In this document: positions 17,586 through 26,480 of the stretch, piece by piece
How the letters are laid out: each line of letters begins with the position of its first letter
How positions within the stretch are numbered: the stretch's first letter is position 1
Origin: Clostridiaceae bacterium
GTDB taxonomy: Bacteria > Bacillota > Clostridia > Lachnospirales > Lachnospiraceae
Assembly: GCA_902363735.1 (NCBI GenBank)
Contig: CABJBA010000010.1
Coordinates: 62,001-126,000 of the forward strand
DNA length: 64,000 nucleotides
Reading direction: 5' to 3'
Notes under the pieces: model-generated
The model's database searches: none
What the model saw: the letters and a program-made list of their open reading frames with translations, nothing else
What the model was told of the DNA's origin: nothing
Made by a program: the position numbers and the translations under genes

Positions 17586-18878
17586 TTATATCTTTTCAAG
17601 CCTTTCTATATAGTATTGATTATTTATAATAAGCCACATTTGGGTATTAAATCTCATAATTGTCCATATCGATATACCTTTAAGGTCATATTTCTCTACT
17701 AGTTCTGCTCTAGCGTCAAAACTCCTTGCATCTTTAAACCATACCATGTGCAAATCCATATTGATATCCATATAATAAAAATAAGGTAATCCTGCCTCTT
17801 CGTTGTATTGTATTGGTATATTGTATTCCGCTGCAATTTCTATAGCTCTGTAATCAGTTATTACTGTAGCTCCTGGACTCCCCGGAGCATAAGGAAGTTT
17901 CCAATCATATCCTAAAGTAATCGATCCCAGATAGATTTTATTTGATGGTACAATACTAGCTGCATAATTCAGGAAGTCATTTAAAATATTAATAGGTACG
18001 ATAGGGAGAGGATAATTGGATGACAATGCCCAATCATAGGATGAAAATATAATGGCATCTACGTACATTGCTAATTTTGAATAAATTAATTCTTCGATAC
18101 TGACTTTTGGCGCGTTATAATTCGTGTTAGGTGTTACAGATATAATTATGCTATAACCCTCCGCATGAAACCTTGCAGCTGCTTTTTCTAAATATTTTGA
18201 GATAGCGTCAATGGTCTCAAAAGTAATGTATGCAGCATATATGTTAATTCCATAATAACCTTTTTCTTTTAATGTTTGAATGACATTGCTGATAAGATAA
18301 TCCTGTAAAGAGGGATCACCTATAATATTATAAGTTACATCATAGTTTGCTGAACCCTCTTCCGTAATTGTGGAAACAAACATCATTGGGGCAACACCGT
18401 ATTTTTTAGCAAGATCAATAAGCTCAGTGTCATCACCAATGGAGATAATATCACCATCACTGGTGATCCGATAATTGAATATCGAAAGATAAGTTAAGAA
18501 AGGAAGTGTTTTTATCAAAATGGTTTTTTCTATATAGGTAAAAGCATAACCAATAGTAGCAATCTTTCTTGTCTTATTTGTTTGATAGGATATTACAATG
18601 CTTTCGCCTGCATAAAAATAATTTCTGCCTGAAAGATATGGATTATTTCGCAGCAATTCCATAGATGAAACATTAAATTTTTGTGCAATACTTTCCAGAG
18701 AATCACCTGCCTGTATCGTATAGACTATTTCAGGTTGAGCGATAACAATTGTTTGTCCTATAGCCAAATTATCAGGATTTGCAATTCCATTTTCCAATAC
18801 CAGTCTCTTAACAGATATATTGTAATACTCTGCTATTGAATATATTGTTTCACCGGGTTTTACAATATGAATGATCAT
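17586..18878 (-). CDS. LysM-LysM-GH18 spore-coat-type protein with degenerate catalytic site
   Basis: 430 residues. Two LysM peptidoglycan-binding modules (residues 1-46, PGETIYSIAEYY; 52-96, AGDSLESIAQKF) precede a GH18 barrel of the SleL/YaaH type, a family acting in spore germination. There is no signal peptide, as usual for coat proteins made in the mother cell. The strand that normally reads NIDFE reads NIYAA here (residues 212-216): the catalytic Asp and Glu are replaced by Tyr214 and Ala216. The fold seems kept while hydrolysis is probably lost, suggesting a binding role. The gene is very AT-rich. Confidence 0.85.
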   Translation of the reverse strand: MIIHIVKPGETIYSIAEYYNISVKRLVLENGIANPDNLAIGQTIVIAQPEIVYTIQAGDSLESIAQKFNVSSMELLRNNPYLSGRNYFYAGESIVISYQTNKTRKIATIGYAFTYIEKTILIKTLPFLTYLSIFNYRITSDGDIISIGDDTELIDLAKKYGVAPMMFVSTITEEGSANYDVTYNIIGDPSLQDYLISNVIQTLKEKGYYGINIYAAYITFETIDAISKYLEKAAARFHAEGYSIIISVTPNTNYNAPKVSIEELIYSKLAMYVDAIIFSSYDWALSSNYPLPIVPINILNDFLNYAASIVPSNKIYLGSITLGYDWKLPYAPGSPGATVITDYRAIEIAAEYNIPIQYNEEAGLPYFYYMDINMDLHMVWFKDARSFDARAELVEKYDLKGISIWTIMRFNTQMWLIINNQYYIERLEKI

Positions 18879-18959
18879 GATTTATCTCAGATAATTATAA
18901 TTATTCTATATATATGCAATTCTTATATATTTATAACATTATACCACACTACCAAAAAT

Positions 18960-18997
18960 AAAAAAATAAGCATACCGGATATTTCTATCCAATATGC
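18960..18997 (-). terminator. Terminator after metA
   Basis: Imperfect stem GCATA..GGATA with TATCC..TATGC, loop TTTC, followed by T-rich sequence on the minus strand. It separates the rlu-ligA-metA operon from the LysM gene. The rest of 18879-19168 holds no gene that I can see. Confidence 0.6.
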
Positions 18998-19168
18998 CTA
19001 TAAATTTAATGGTTAATTTCAAGCAGGATTTTAAAAGGTTCCAAGTTTAAGTTTTTTGCCATAATTCATACATGCACCATATCTTCTCTTGCCTTTTTCG
19101 CAGTACACTCCTAATGGTAAATTACCGTCAATTAATTATAATACACTAGTTCCTTATAAAACACAGGC

Positions 19169-20089
19169 TTATTTTTCTTCCGCCTCCAAAAGATAAGGAG
19201 TCATCTGGTATACATAGAAGTTCAGCCAGTTCCCATACAGGGTATTGGCTCCATTCCTCCAGTTCAGCACCGGAAGTGTACCCGGATTTCCATTCTCATA
19301 ATAGTTGCAGGGAATATCCGGCTTCAGACCTTTCTCTAAATCCCTGTGGTATTCTCCATCTAAGGTCATACGGTCATATTCCGGATGGCCCTGGATAAAG
19401 ACATGCTTTCCGTCAAGACTCATAACCAGAAGAATTCCAGCTTCTTTGGACTCCGCCAGAATCTTCAGCTCCGAATGCTTTTCAATGTCTTCCCGCCTGA
19501 CCTCCGTATACCTGGAATGAGGCGCCATTACATAATCATCTAAACTACGCACCAGAGGCACCTTTCTGTCTAAGACCCTGTGGTAGTAGACGCCGGAGAG
19601 TTTATCTTCCCGCTTGTATTTGGGCACCTGATAATGGTAGTAAAGACCGGCCTGGGCTCCCCAACAGATATGAAGGGAGCTGGTTACATAGATTTTGCTC
19701 CACTCCATAATCTTTTTCAGTTCTTCCCAATAGTTCACCTCTTCAAATTCTATGTGCTCCACCGGCGCTCCGGTGATAATCATTCCGTCAAACTTCTTTC
19801 TTTTCACCTCATCAAAATAAACATAAAACTTGTTTAAATGGCTGGCAGATGTGTTTTTTGAGGTATGGCTCTCCAGCATGAGAAAGGTACAGTCCACCTG
19901 CAGAGGTGTATTGGAAAGGGCTCTGAGAAGCTGGGTTTCCGCCTCTTCTTTTACCGGCATTAAATTGACAATCAAAATTTCCAGAGGACGAATATCCTGG
20001 CTAACCGCCCGGTCTTCATCCATCATAAAGATATTTTCCCTCTCCAGTATGGCTTTTGCGGGCAGCTCCTTTTGTACTTTAATCGGCAT
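19169..20089 (-). CDS. metA: Homoserine O-acetyltransferase, MetA type
   Basis: 306 residues, glutamine-amidotransferase-like fold; first step of methionine synthesis from homoserine. The catalytic cysteine is Cys142 in HICWGAQ, with HPEYD carrying the later His/Glu. The residue that sets acyl-CoA choice in this family is position 111; here it is Glu111 (TGAPVEH), which in characterised Bacillus enzymes selects acetyl-CoA, whereas Gly gives succinyl-CoA. So acetyl transfer is the better call despite the MetA name. It starts 3 bp after ligA, so no room exists for a SAM riboswitch in front of it. Confidence 0.93.
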   Translation of the reverse strand: MPIKVQKELPAKAILERENIFMMDEDRAVSQDIRPLEILIVNLMPVKEEAETQLLRALSNTPLQVDCTFLMLESHTSKNTSASHLNKFYVYFDEVKRKKFDGMIITGAPVEHIEFEEVNYWEELKKIMEWSKIYVTSSLHICWGAQAGLYYHYQVPKYKREDKLSGVYYHRVLDRKVPLVRSLDDYVMAPHSRYTEVRREDIEKHSELKILAESKEAGILLVMSLDGKHVFIQGHPEYDRMTLDGEYHRDLEKGLKPDIPCNYYENGNPGTLPVLNWRNGANTLYGNWLNFYVYQMTPYLLEAEEK

Positions 20090-20092
20090 AAT

Positions 20093-22051
20093 TTATTCCT
20101 CCAGCATTCTCATGAAATCTTCTTCTGAAATAATAGGCACTTCCAGTTCCTTTGCTTTTTTATTTTTTGAAGAAGCTGACATGGTATCATTGTTAATCAG
20201 ATACGTGGTTTTAGAAGTCACCGAACCGGTCACCTTGCCTCCATTGGACTCAATCACCTCCTGCAGCTCCTTTCTGTTGGTATAGAGTTCTACAGAGCCA
20301 GTGATGACAAATACCATGCCGTCAAGTTTTCCGTCTCCTTCTGCGGCTCCCTCCTGTTCCAGGGTGATTTCCGCCAGAAGCCGGTCCACTGCTTCATTGT
20401 TTTTATCTTCGTTAAAATAGCTGATCCACCCCTCTGCCAGCACCTTTCCGATACCGTTTACGGATATGAGTTCCTCTTCTCCTGCCCGGCGCATTTTTTC
20501 AAAATCGTATTTAAACTCCCTGCACAGCATTTTTGCGTTTGCCACACCGATTCCGGCAATTCCCAGACCATAGACCAGTCTGGGGAGAGTGGTATGGGAG
20601 GCTCTCTCAATGGCAGCCATAAGGTTGTCAAAGGATTTTCTTCCAAAGCCCTCCATGGTGGTAATAGTTTCCTCATAATTCCTTAAATGAAAGATATCTT
20701 TAAACTCCCGGACAAATCCGGCACCTATGAATTTCTCTAAAGTAGCTTCTGACAGACCCTCAATGTTTAAGGCATCCCGGCTGACAAAGAGGGAAAAGCT
20801 TTTAATACGCTTGGCCTGACAGTCAGAATTCGTGCAGTAAAGGCTTTTTACATCACCTAACTTGCGGATTTCTGTCTTTCCCTGACATACGGGGCACTGG
20901 TCAGGTACATGCACGGTATTGCTTCTGGTTAAATTATCGGCAATCTGAGGGATAATCATGTTCGCCTTGTAAACTGTGATCTGATCTCCTTCTCCCAGCT
21001 CCAGCGCTTCCATAATGCTTAAATTATGGACGCTGGCCCGGCTCACCGTGGTTCCCTCCAGTTCTACCGGATCAAAAATGGCTACCGGATTGATCAGACC
21101 GGTTCTGGAAGCACTCCACTCAATGTGATTCAGCTTTGTTTCCCGGATTTCATCAGCCCACTTAAAGGCAATGGCATTTCTTGGAAATTTAGCGGTTCTG
21201 CCAAGGGCTTCTCCGTAAGCAATATTGTCAAAGATGAGAACCAGTCCGTCAGAAGGGAAATCATATCCGGGGGCCTCTTTAGCAAATTCCTCTACGGCTG
21301 ACCGAAGGGTATCCTTTGTTACCGGTTTATAATCCACTACGTCAAATCCCTGGTATTTCAGCCACTGAAACTGCTTCATCCTGGAGTTTTCAAAGTCCAC
21401 TCCTTCTGCCGCCACCAGACCGAATGCATTAAAACTCACATTACGGCTGGCAGTGATCTGGTTGTTTAGCTGCCTGACTGAACCGCTGCATAAATTTCTG
21501 GGATTCTTATATTTGGCATCAACATCACCAATTTCCTCATTGATTCTGTTAAAGTCTGAATACTTGATTACCGCTTCCCCCCGGAGAACCAGTTCTCCCT
21601 GATGGGATATATTGATGGGAATATTGGAAAATACTCTGGCATTGTTTGTGATAACCTCGCCGATTTCTCCGTTTCCCCTTGTGACAGCCTTTTGAAGTGT
21701 TCCGTGGTTGTAAACCAGAACGACTGTCAAACCGTCCAGCTTCCAGGAAAGAATCCCCGGCTGATCTCTCAGCCATTCCTGCAGGCTTTCCGGGCTTTTG
21801 GTTTTGTCCAGAGAAAGCATAGGGCTCTCATGGGCCTCTTTGGGAAGTTCCCCTAAGACCTGAAAACCCACGTTTTGAGTAGGGCTTTTGGAAAAGACGA
21901 TTCCCGTCTCCTGTTCCAGGATCTGCAGTTCATCATAAAGCTTATCGTATTCATAGTTGCTCATGATCTCCCTGTTTTCCTGATAATAGGCTTTTCCCGC
22001 CTCGGTGAGCACTTGAATCAGTTCTTTGATTCTATTTATTTTTCCGTCCAT
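20093..22051 (-). CDS. ligA: NAD-dependent DNA ligase LigA
   Basis: 652 residues, near the normal 670. The adenylation lysine is Lys104 in KLDG. After the OB fold comes the four-Cys zinc finger (CPVC...CTNSDC, near residues 400-420), then HhH repeats and a C-terminal BRCT domain (FVITGSVELYTNRKEL). It seals nicks in replication and repair. The first 20 bp overlap the end of the upstream pseudouridine synthase gene, and metA follows after 3 bp, so the three are one operon. Confidence 0.96.
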   Translation of the reverse strand: MDGKINRIKELIQVLTEAGKAYYQENREIMSNYEYDKLYDELQILEQETGIVFSKSPTQNVGFQVLGELPKEAHESPMLSLDKTKSPESLQEWLRDQPGILSWKLDGLTVVLVYNHGTLQKAVTRGNGEIGEVITNNARVFSNIPINISHQGELVLRGEAVIKYSDFNRINEEIGDVDAKYKNPRNLCSGSVRQLNNQITASRNVSFNAFGLVAAEGVDFENSRMKQFQWLKYQGFDVVDYKPVTKDTLRSAVEEFAKEAPGYDFPSDGLVLIFDNIAYGEALGRTAKFPRNAIAFKWADEIRETKLNHIEWSASRTGLINPVAIFDPVELEGTTVSRASVHNLSIMEALELGEGDQITVYKANMIIPQIADNLTRSNTVHVPDQCPVCQGKTEIRKLGDVKSLYCTNSDCQAKRIKSFSLFVSRDALNIEGLSEATLEKFIGAGFVREFKDIFHLRNYEETITTMEGFGRKSFDNLMAAIERASHTTLPRLVYGLGIAGIGVANAKMLCREFKYDFEKMRRAGEEELISVNGIGKVLAEGWISYFNEDKNNEAVDRLLAEITLEQEGAAEGDGKLDGMVFVITGSVELYTNRKELQEVIESNGGKVTGSVTSKTTYLINNDTMSASSKNKKAKELEVPIISEEDFMRMLEE

Positions 22052-22829
22052 CAGACTTCTCCTTTTTCCCTTCTTTATAAGAGAGATTCGTAGAGCCCTT
22101 TAAGGCCTCCTTCATCTGGTGGTATTCTTTCTTTGACAGCTCCCGGTATGCTCCGGGCTTTAAATCTCCAAGTTCTACGTTCATGACCCGCATTCGTTTC
22201 AGCAGCCGTACCTCAAACCCCAGTGCCTCGCACATTCGGCGGATCTGACGGTTCAAGCCCTGAGTCAAAACAATTCGAAACGCCTTTTCTCCTGACTTTG
22301 CAGCAAAACAGGGTTTGGTAGTTTCATTAAGTTCTGAGAGAAATATTCCTTTTCGCATCTTCCTGATGAAATCATCGGTGACGGGGCGGTTTACTTTTAC
22401 CAAATACTCCTTTTCATGAGCATTTCCGCTGCGCATCATCTTATTCACCAGATCTCCCTGATTTGTCATAAGAATCAACCCTTCCGAATCCTTGTCCAGA
22501 CGGCCTACGGGATAAATTCTTACGGGATATCCTACCATATCCACAATATTGGGGGCGCGGTCCTTTTCCGAGGCGGTGCACACGATACCTTTGGGTTTAT
22601 GGACAGCCAAAAAGACAGGACGGACCTTGTGGTCCTTCTCCCCTTTCCCGCTTTCAACAACCCGTCCATTGACCGTAACCTTCTGGCCGGGAAGAACTTT
22701 CTGGCCGGGCACCGGGGAAACGCCGTCCACCCGTATCTTTCCTGCCTCTGAAAGCCTGTCCGCTTCTCTGCGGGAACAAACTCCGGCTTCGCTTAAAAAT
22801 TTATTCAGGCGGATTCCTTCTGACTCCAT
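22032..22829 (-). CDS. rRNA pseudouridine synthase, RluB/RluF type
   Basis: 265 residues. N-terminal S4 RNA-binding domain (residues ~5-60, LNKFLSEAGVCSRREADRL), then the RsuA/RluB catalytic domain with VGRLDKDSEGL containing the catalytic Asp, and GLNRQIRRMCEALG in the C-terminal part. It isomerises a uridine in 23S (or 16S) rRNA. The basic tail (KEGKKEKSDGRKNK) is long. First gene of the rlu-ligA-metA operon. Confidence 0.92.
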   Translation of the reverse strand: MESEGIRLNKFLSEAGVCSRREADRLSEAGKIRVDGVSPVPGQKVLPGQKVTVNGRVVESGKGEKDHKVRPVFLAVHKPKGIVCTASEKDRAPNIVDMVGYPVRIYPVGRLDKDSEGLILMTNQGDLVNKMMRSGNAHEKEYLVKVNRPVTDDFIRKMRKGIFLSELNETTKPCFAAKSGEKAFRIVLTQGLNRQIRRMCEALGFEVRLLKRMRVMNVELGDLKPGAYRELSKKEYHQMKEALKGSTNLSYKEGKKEKSDGRKNK

Positions 22830-22940
22830 ATTTTTTCTCCCTTACTGTATTCTAAATAAAAATTATAGCATTGCCGGAAGGGTACGTCAATTTTATCCGC
22901 TCATTTGTTTTTCGCTTTTTCCTGTTTCTGCATAATTCAC

Positions 22941-22969
22941 TTGAACAATGGCATTTTTTATTATAATAT
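22941..22969 (+). promoter_or_regulatory. Promoter of the hemerythrin gene
   Basis: TTGAAC, 17-bp spacer, TAATAT, about 40 bp upstream of the ATG at 23012, which has AGGAGG. Confidence 0.5.
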
Positions 22970-23011
22970 AAAGATAATATGATAATTTTTACATACTAAG
23001 GAGGAAGCTCT

Positions 23012-23410
23012 ATGCCATGGACCCAAAATTTATCGGTAGGAATAACAATGATTGACGATCAGCACAAAACATGGTTCACCCATGCGGAAAAGCTGTTTGA
23101 TGCAGGAAGGAACAACAAAGCCAAGGAATATGTGGGAGAACTCCTGGATTTCCTGGACAGCTATACGAAAAAGCACTTTGCAGATGAAGAAAAATATATG
23201 CTGAGCATTCGCTATCCGGGATTTGAAGAACAGAAAAAGGCTCATGCTGCTTTCATCACACAGCTGGATAAACTGCGGGGTGATTACAAGACTTCAGGCG
23301 GCAATCTGCTTGTCATTTTAAATGCAAACCAGATGGTATTAAACTGGCTCACACAGCATATTTCCAACATGGATAAGAAGATCGGTGAATATGCAAAAAA
23401 TGCCCGTTAA
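23012..23410 (+). CDS. Bacteriohemerythrin
   Basis: 132 residues, a single four-helix hemerythrin domain that carries a di-iron O2-binding site; in anaerobes such proteins sense or scavenge oxygen. Expected ligands are visible: His18 (DDQHK), His55 and Glu59 (HFADEE), His78 (KKAHAAF), His116 and Asp121 (HISNMD). The usual first His of the HxxxH pair is Gln74 here, so one iron ligand is replaced; whether this affects iron binding is unclear. Stand-alone gene with its own promoter and terminator. Confidence 0.92.
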   Translation: MPWTQNLSVGITMIDDQHKTWFTHAEKLFDAGRNNKAKEYVGELLDFLDSYTKKHFADEEKYMLSIRYPGFEEQKKAHAAFITQLDKLRGDYKTSGGNLLVILNANQMVLNWLTQHISNMDKKIGEYAKNAR

Positions 23411-23424
23411 TAATTTAATAAGAT

Positions 23425-23461
23425 TAAAAAAAGCGTAGGTCTGGTGCCATACGCTTTTTTT
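23425..23461. terminator. Bidirectional terminator
   Basis: AAAAAAGCGTA pairs with TACGCTTTTTT across a 12-nt loop; serves the hemerythrin gene and the convergent FadR-type gene. Confidence 0.85.
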
Positions 23462-23495
23462 GTTTCTTTTCTCTGCCGCTTTCCATGAACCGGCC

Positions 23496-24215
23496 TTACG
23501 TTTCATCCGCCTCTCGCAAGGAGGCAATTAAAGGCTGAGTCCGCAGACAATCCCGGTTATAAATCAAATGCAGCATCATGGCATCAGATGCTGCCAGGCT
23601 GTCACCTTGGCATATGGCCTCGACAATGGCCCGGTGGGTACGAATAGTCTCCTCCCGTAAAGAGGCATGGGTGATTTGGATCAGGTTGTCAATGGATATG
23701 GTGATAATAGGAAGAAGCTTAGGTATGACGCAGTTGCGGCTGCATACGGCAATCAACGTATGAAGGCGGCTGTCCTCTTCAGCATGAGACACACCGGACC
23801 GGATCAGCTCCTCCACCTTTTTACACTGAGCCTTTAAACCGGCTTTCTCTTCTTTGGTACAGGCAGACGCTGCAGCTGCGGCAATCCGGGGCTCAATCAT
23901 CAGACGAAATTCAATCAGATCCTCAGCCAGCTTCCTCTTATCCCTGATAAAAGAAAAACCAAAGGGGTCATCTGCCACACCGGCTTTTTGGGAAATAAAA
24001 CTTCCTGCTCCGTGGCGTACCTCTAAAACATTGCGGGAGGCCAGCATTCGGATGGCTTCTCTCAAGGTGCTTCGTCCCACCTCCAGCAGCTCGGCCAGCT
24101 CGTGTTCCGGAGGCAGGCGGTTTCCGGGCTTCAGATCATTTTTTATGATATAATCAACAATGTTGTCTGCTGTCTTGTCAATCAGCGGACGATTGTTTTT
24201 TATTGATTCATCCAT
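23496..24215 (-). CDS. FadR-family (GntR/FCD) transcriptional regulator
   Basis: About 239 residues. N-terminal winged helix (LPPEHELAELLEVGRSTLREAIRML), then an all-helical FCD effector domain (EFRLMIEPRIAAAAA, with later His residues that usually hold metal and ligand). Members mostly control sugar-acid or organic-acid catabolism. It is divergent from the IlvD/Edd dehydratase gene and probably regulates it; an 11-bp perfect inverted repeat lies between them. I chose the ATG at 24215; a TTG seven codons upstream is possible. Confidence 0.88.
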   Translation of the reverse strand: MDESIKNNRPLIDKTADNIVDYIIKNDLKPGNRLPPEHELAELLEVGRSTLREAIRMLASRNVLEVRHGAGSFISQKAGVADDPFGFSFIRDKRKLAEDLIEFRLMIEPRIAAAAASACTKEEKAGLKAQCKKVEELIRSGVSHAEEDSRLHTLIAVCSRNCVIPKLLPIITISIDNLIQITHASLREETIRTHRAIVEAICQGDSLAASDAMMLHLIYNRDCLRTQPLIASLREADET

Positions 24216-24252
24216 AGGGCAGCTTTTACCTTTCAAATTTGTTGATTATATT

Positions 24253-24263
24253 GTATATTATAC
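24253..24263. promoter_or_regulatory. Candidate operator between the FadR-type and dehydratase genes
   Basis: GTATATTATAC is a perfect 5-1-5 inverted repeat in the divergent intergenic region, close to the start of the regulator gene. Length is in the range used by GntR-type regulators. Confidence 0.35.
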
Positions 24264-24323
24264 TCATCGAAAAATCAATCAATATATACACTATATATAA
24301 TTTAAAATATTTTAAAAAATCAA

Positions 24324-24353
24324 TTGACAGAGAATCCAGGAATGCTTTAAAAT
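24324..24353 (+). promoter_or_regulatory. Promoter of the dehydratase gene
   Basis: TTGACA, 18-bp spacer, TAAAAT, about 45 bp before the ATG at 24401, which is preceded by AAGGAG. Confidence 0.6.
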
Positions 24354-24400
24354 AAAATAACAGAAATTCATCTGATGAGTTTTAAAAAAGGAGAAAAGGT

Positions 24401-26116
24401 ATGATTAGTCAGGATATCCGTAAAGTTGCACCGGAGCTGGACCCTTTGCGCATGGGCATGGGGTGGACGGTGGATGAGCTCGATCAGCCCCAGATTATGA
24501 TTGAAAGCACATTTGGAGACAGCCATCCGGGAAGTGCACATTTGATGGGACTGGTGGATGAGGCCTGTGCCGGAACACGCAGGGAGAAAGGCCGTCCGGC
24601 CCGCTATTTTACCACCGATATATGTGACGGAATGTCACAGGGACACGACGGCATCAATTATTCCCTGGCCTCCCGTGACATGATTGCAAACATGATTGAA
24701 ATTCATGCGGGAGCAACGCCTTTTGACGGAGCTGTGTTTATTTCAAGCTGTGACAAGGGTGTTCCTGCTCATTTAATGGGCATCGGACGGGTCAATACTC
24801 CTTGTGTTCTGGTTACAGGGGGCGTTATGGATGCAGGTCCTGATCTGTTGACCCTGGAACAGGTGGGCATTTACAGCGCCCAGTACCAGAGAGGTGAGAT
24901 CACCGAGGATAAGCTCACTTATTACAAGCACAATGCATGTCCCTCCTGCGGGGCGTGTTCCTTTATGGGTACAGCTTCCACCATGCAGGTCATGGGTGAA
25001 ACTCTGGGTCTGATGCTGCCGGGCTCTGCCCTTATGCCCGCAACCTGTGAGGATTTAAAAACTGTTGCTTACAGAGCAGGACAGCAGGCAGTCCGTCTGG
25101 CAAAGATGGAGTTAAAACCAAGAGATATTGTCACTATAAAATCCTTTGAAAATGCCATCATGGTCCATGCCGCTATTTCCGGCTCTTCCAACTCCCTGCT
25201 TCATATTCCAACCATTGCCCATGAATTTGGAATTGAGCTGGATGCAGAGATGTTTGACCGCCTTCACCGGGGTGCTCACTATCTTCTGGATATACGGCCT
25301 GCAGGAAGGTGGCCTGCACAGTATTTCTATTATGCAGGCGGTGTTCCAAGGGTTATGGAAGAAATCAAGGCATTTCTCCATCTGGATGTGATGACTATTA
25401 CAGGAAAGACTTTGGGAGAAAACTTAGAGGACTTAAAGAAAGACGGTTTCTATGACAAATGCGATGATTACTGCGCAAAGGTTGGCTTAAAGTGGCAGGA
25501 CATTATCCGTCCATTTGACCAGGCAATCGGTACAGACGGAGCAATTGCTATCCTCAAAGGAAATTTAGCTCCCGAAGGTGCTGCCATTAAACACACTGCC
25601 TGTCCAAAAGAAATGTTTAAGGCTACCTTGCGGGCGCGTCCCTTTGACAGCGAAGAAGAGGCTCTGGATGCTGTTCTGACCCGTAAAATCCAGCCAGGTG
25701 ATGCGGTATTTATCCGATATGAAGGTCCCAAAGGCAGCGGTATGCCTGAAATGTTCTATACCTCAGAAGCTATTTCCTCAGACAAAGAGCTTGGAAAATC
25801 AGTGGCATTGATTACAGACGGACGCTTCTCAGGTGCTTCTACAGGCCCGGCCATCGGACACGTTTCTCCGGAGGCTGCAGAAGGGGGACCCATTGCCCTG
25901 GTTGAACTGGATGATATTATTGAAATTGACATTCCAAACCGCATTCTTGCTATTGTGGGAGTTGCAGGAGAACCGAAGACACCGGAGGAAATGGGGGAGA
26001 TTCTGGCAGACCGAAGAAAACGCTGGCAGCCAAAACCTGCCAAATACCCTTCCGGTGTTCTGAAGCTTTTTTCCGAACATGCTGTTTCTCCTATGAAAGG
26101 CGGATACATGAAATAA
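24401..26116 (+). CDS. IlvD/Edd-family dehydratase, probably acting on a sugar acid
   Basis: 571 residues, family of Fe-S dehydratases. Two cluster cysteines are present: Cys117 in SSCDKG and Cys186 in GACSFMGTA. At the place where dihydroxy-acid dehydratase has its first ligand (PCNxH) this protein has PGSAH (residues 43-47), so that Cys is missing; the stretch GDSHPGSAHL is closer to the LSAHQ motif of Edd. It sits alone next to a FadR-type regulator, away from ilv genes, so a sugar-acid substrate is more likely than branched-chain amino acid synthesis. Automated pipelines may label it ilvD. Confidence 0.85.
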   Translation: MISQDIRKVAPELDPLRMGMGWTVDELDQPQIMIESTFGDSHPGSAHLMGLVDEACAGTRREKGRPARYFTTDICDGMSQGHDGINYSLASRDMIANMIEIHAGATPFDGAVFISSCDKGVPAHLMGIGRVNTPCVLVTGGVMDAGPDLLTLEQVGIYSAQYQRGEITEDKLTYYKHNACPSCGACSFMGTASTMQVMGETLGLMLPGSALMPATCEDLKTVAYRAGQQAVRLAKMELKPRDIVTIKSFENAIMVHAAISGSSNSLLHIPTIAHEFGIELDAEMFDRLHRGAHYLLDIRPAGRWPAQYFYYAGGVPRVMEEIKAFLHLDVMTITGKTLGENLEDLKKDGFYDKCDDYCAKVGLKWQDIIRPFDQAIGTDGAIAILKGNLAPEGAAIKHTACPKEMFKATLRARPFDSEEEALDAVLTRKIQPGDAVFIRYEGPKGSGMPEMFYTSEAISSDKELGKSVALITDGRFSGASTGPAIGHVSPEAAEGGPIALVELDDIIEIDIPNRILAIVGVAGEPKTPEEMGEILADRRKRWQPKPAKYPSGVLKLFSEHAVSPMKGGYMK

Positions 26117-26144
26117 CAGCATACTGAAAACTGCTGCAAAAAAG

Positions 26145-26194
26145 AAGGGAACAATGACAGAAGTGTGATTTTCTGCCTGTTCCCTCCTTTTTCT
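26145..26194 (+). terminator. Terminator after the dehydratase gene
   Basis: GGGAACA pairs with TGTTCCC, with an inner CAGAA/TTCTG stem, followed by CTCCTTTTTC. Confidence 0.7.
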
Positions 26195-26218
26195 TTACCA
26201 ATACACTTTGTTTCGGAT

Positions 26219-26446
26219 TCAAACAAACTTATACCTTAATTCACAGCCATAAGAGATTCTGCTGCAGATATTCACCGCCCGCTCCATGACGGCTGAAATC
26301 TTTCCGGTTTCCATTTCGATGTTCATTTCTTTTAAGTCTTCCGAAAACTTAACAGTTTTTACTCCATCCACTTTGGTAAGTTCACGCTGGATCTTTCTTG
26401 CCTTTATCCGGTCCGACAGAGAATAAACGCGATAACTTCTGTGCAA
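26219..26446 (-). CDS. Small HMA-like protein
   Basis: 75 residues. The pattern of an N-terminal helix, then VDGVKTVKFSEDLKEMNIEME and a later helix resembles the ferredoxin-like heavy-metal-associated fold, but the metal-binding CxxC is absent. Function unknown. The TTG start has a strong AGGAGG about 8 nt upstream, which supports real translation. It may be co-transcribed with the doubtful frame 26481-26681. Confidence 0.6.
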   Translation of the reverse strand: MHRSYRVYSLSDRIKARKIQRELTKVDGVKTVKFSEDLKEMNIEMETGKISAVMERAVNICSRISYGCELRYKFV

Positions 26447-26480
26447 GGCCTTCTCCTCCTTTCCTGCTGGATATCATATA

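Noticed and set aside
20089..20093. SAM riboswitch expected for metA
   Set aside because: metA starts 3 bp after ligA and is inside an operon; no leader exists.
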